From NCBI GenBank assembly GCA_937896065.1, contig CALBLI010000060.1:1-64000 (forward strand): a stretch of DNA of 64,000 bases, in the 5' to 3' direction. Positions 63,979-64,000 of this stretch are shown in pieces. Both the position numbers and the translations under genes were made by a program. How positions within the stretch are numbered: position 1 is the first letter of the stretch; each line of letters opens with the position of its first letter. The notes under the pieces are model-generated. The model was given only the letters and a program-made list of their open reading frames with translations. It did no database searches and was not told the DNA's origin. Source of the stretch: an uncultured Caryophanales bacterium (GTDB lineage Bacteria > Bacillota_I > Bacilli_A > RFN20 > CAG-288).

Positions 63979-64000
63979 CAAGCTGACAAGATGATATATA

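Noticed and set aside
1..64000. TGA as Trp (Mycoplasma-type code)
   Set aside because: parB, sufB, queH and other well-bounded genes end at TGA with correct family lengths, and conserved Trp are TGG.

Overview
The window is AT-rich bacterial DNA of Firmicutes/Mollicutes type. Genes are packed tightly, many have strong AAGGAGG-type ribosome binding sites, and the protein families are low-GC Gram-positive ones: SufCDSUB with SufU, the CdaA diadenylate cyclase, RbgA, DprA-TopA-XerC, RimP-NusA-YlxR-InfB-RbfA and many lipoproteins. TGA is used as a stop (parB, sufB and queH all end on it) and Trp is written TGG, so the code is the standard one and not that of Mycoplasma or Spiroplasma. A reduced, host-associated, uncultured Bacilli or Acholeplasma-like lineage fits best. 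That assignment is inference; no rRNA is present to settle it.

Region 1-14.7 kb: the 3' end of queH; a convergent parA-parB pair whose ParB is degenerate; a promoter driving two extracytoplasmic lipoproteins, the first with a parvulin-like segment; a HIT hydrolase; then one run of overlapping genes sufC-sufD-sufS-sufU-sufB-mnmG for Fe-S assembly and tRNA wobble modification. Opposite it lies a 600-residue protein with two possible LOTUS/OST-HTH-like modules.

Region 14.7-20.2 kb: an accessory island bounded by tRNA-Leu(CAG) and tRNA-Leu(TAG). It holds a DUF4143-type ATPase whose start codon looks eroded, gene remnants, a DUF362 protein, a secreted Ig-like protein, and a ~110 bp imperfect direct repeat made of the 3' half of tRNA-Arg(CCT) plus the 5' end of the adjacent small membrane-protein gene.

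Region 20.2-42 kb: an EFR1-type flavodoxin/ferredoxin protein, a 1574-residue BspA-like leucine-rich-repeat lipoprotein, tRNA-Ala(CGC), a tiny zinc-ribbon gene directly before priA, several uncharacterised small proteins, yebC, a MacB/FtsX-type ABC transporter, a PHP phosphatase, a HAD hydrolase, a membrane-protein pair with a NERD-like member, deoD, cdaA and a flavodiiron protein.

Region 42-51 kb, read on the minus strand: the conserved Bacillus-like order rbgA-rnhB-dprA-topA-xerC. It is interrupted by a restriction-modification pair that closely resembles HhaI, so GCGC is the predicted site. XerC is fused in frame to a HAD phosphatase that keeps its own ribosome binding site. Region 51-58.3 kb: alaS-ruvX, a GNAT acetyltransferase and a heterodimeric ABC exporter with one degenerate ATP site. 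Region 58.4-64 kb: the rimP-nusA-ylxR-infB-rbfA operon, preceded by a promoter and a strong intrinsic terminator that looks like a NusA autoregulatory attenuator. RbfA carries a ~225-residue extension of unknown function.
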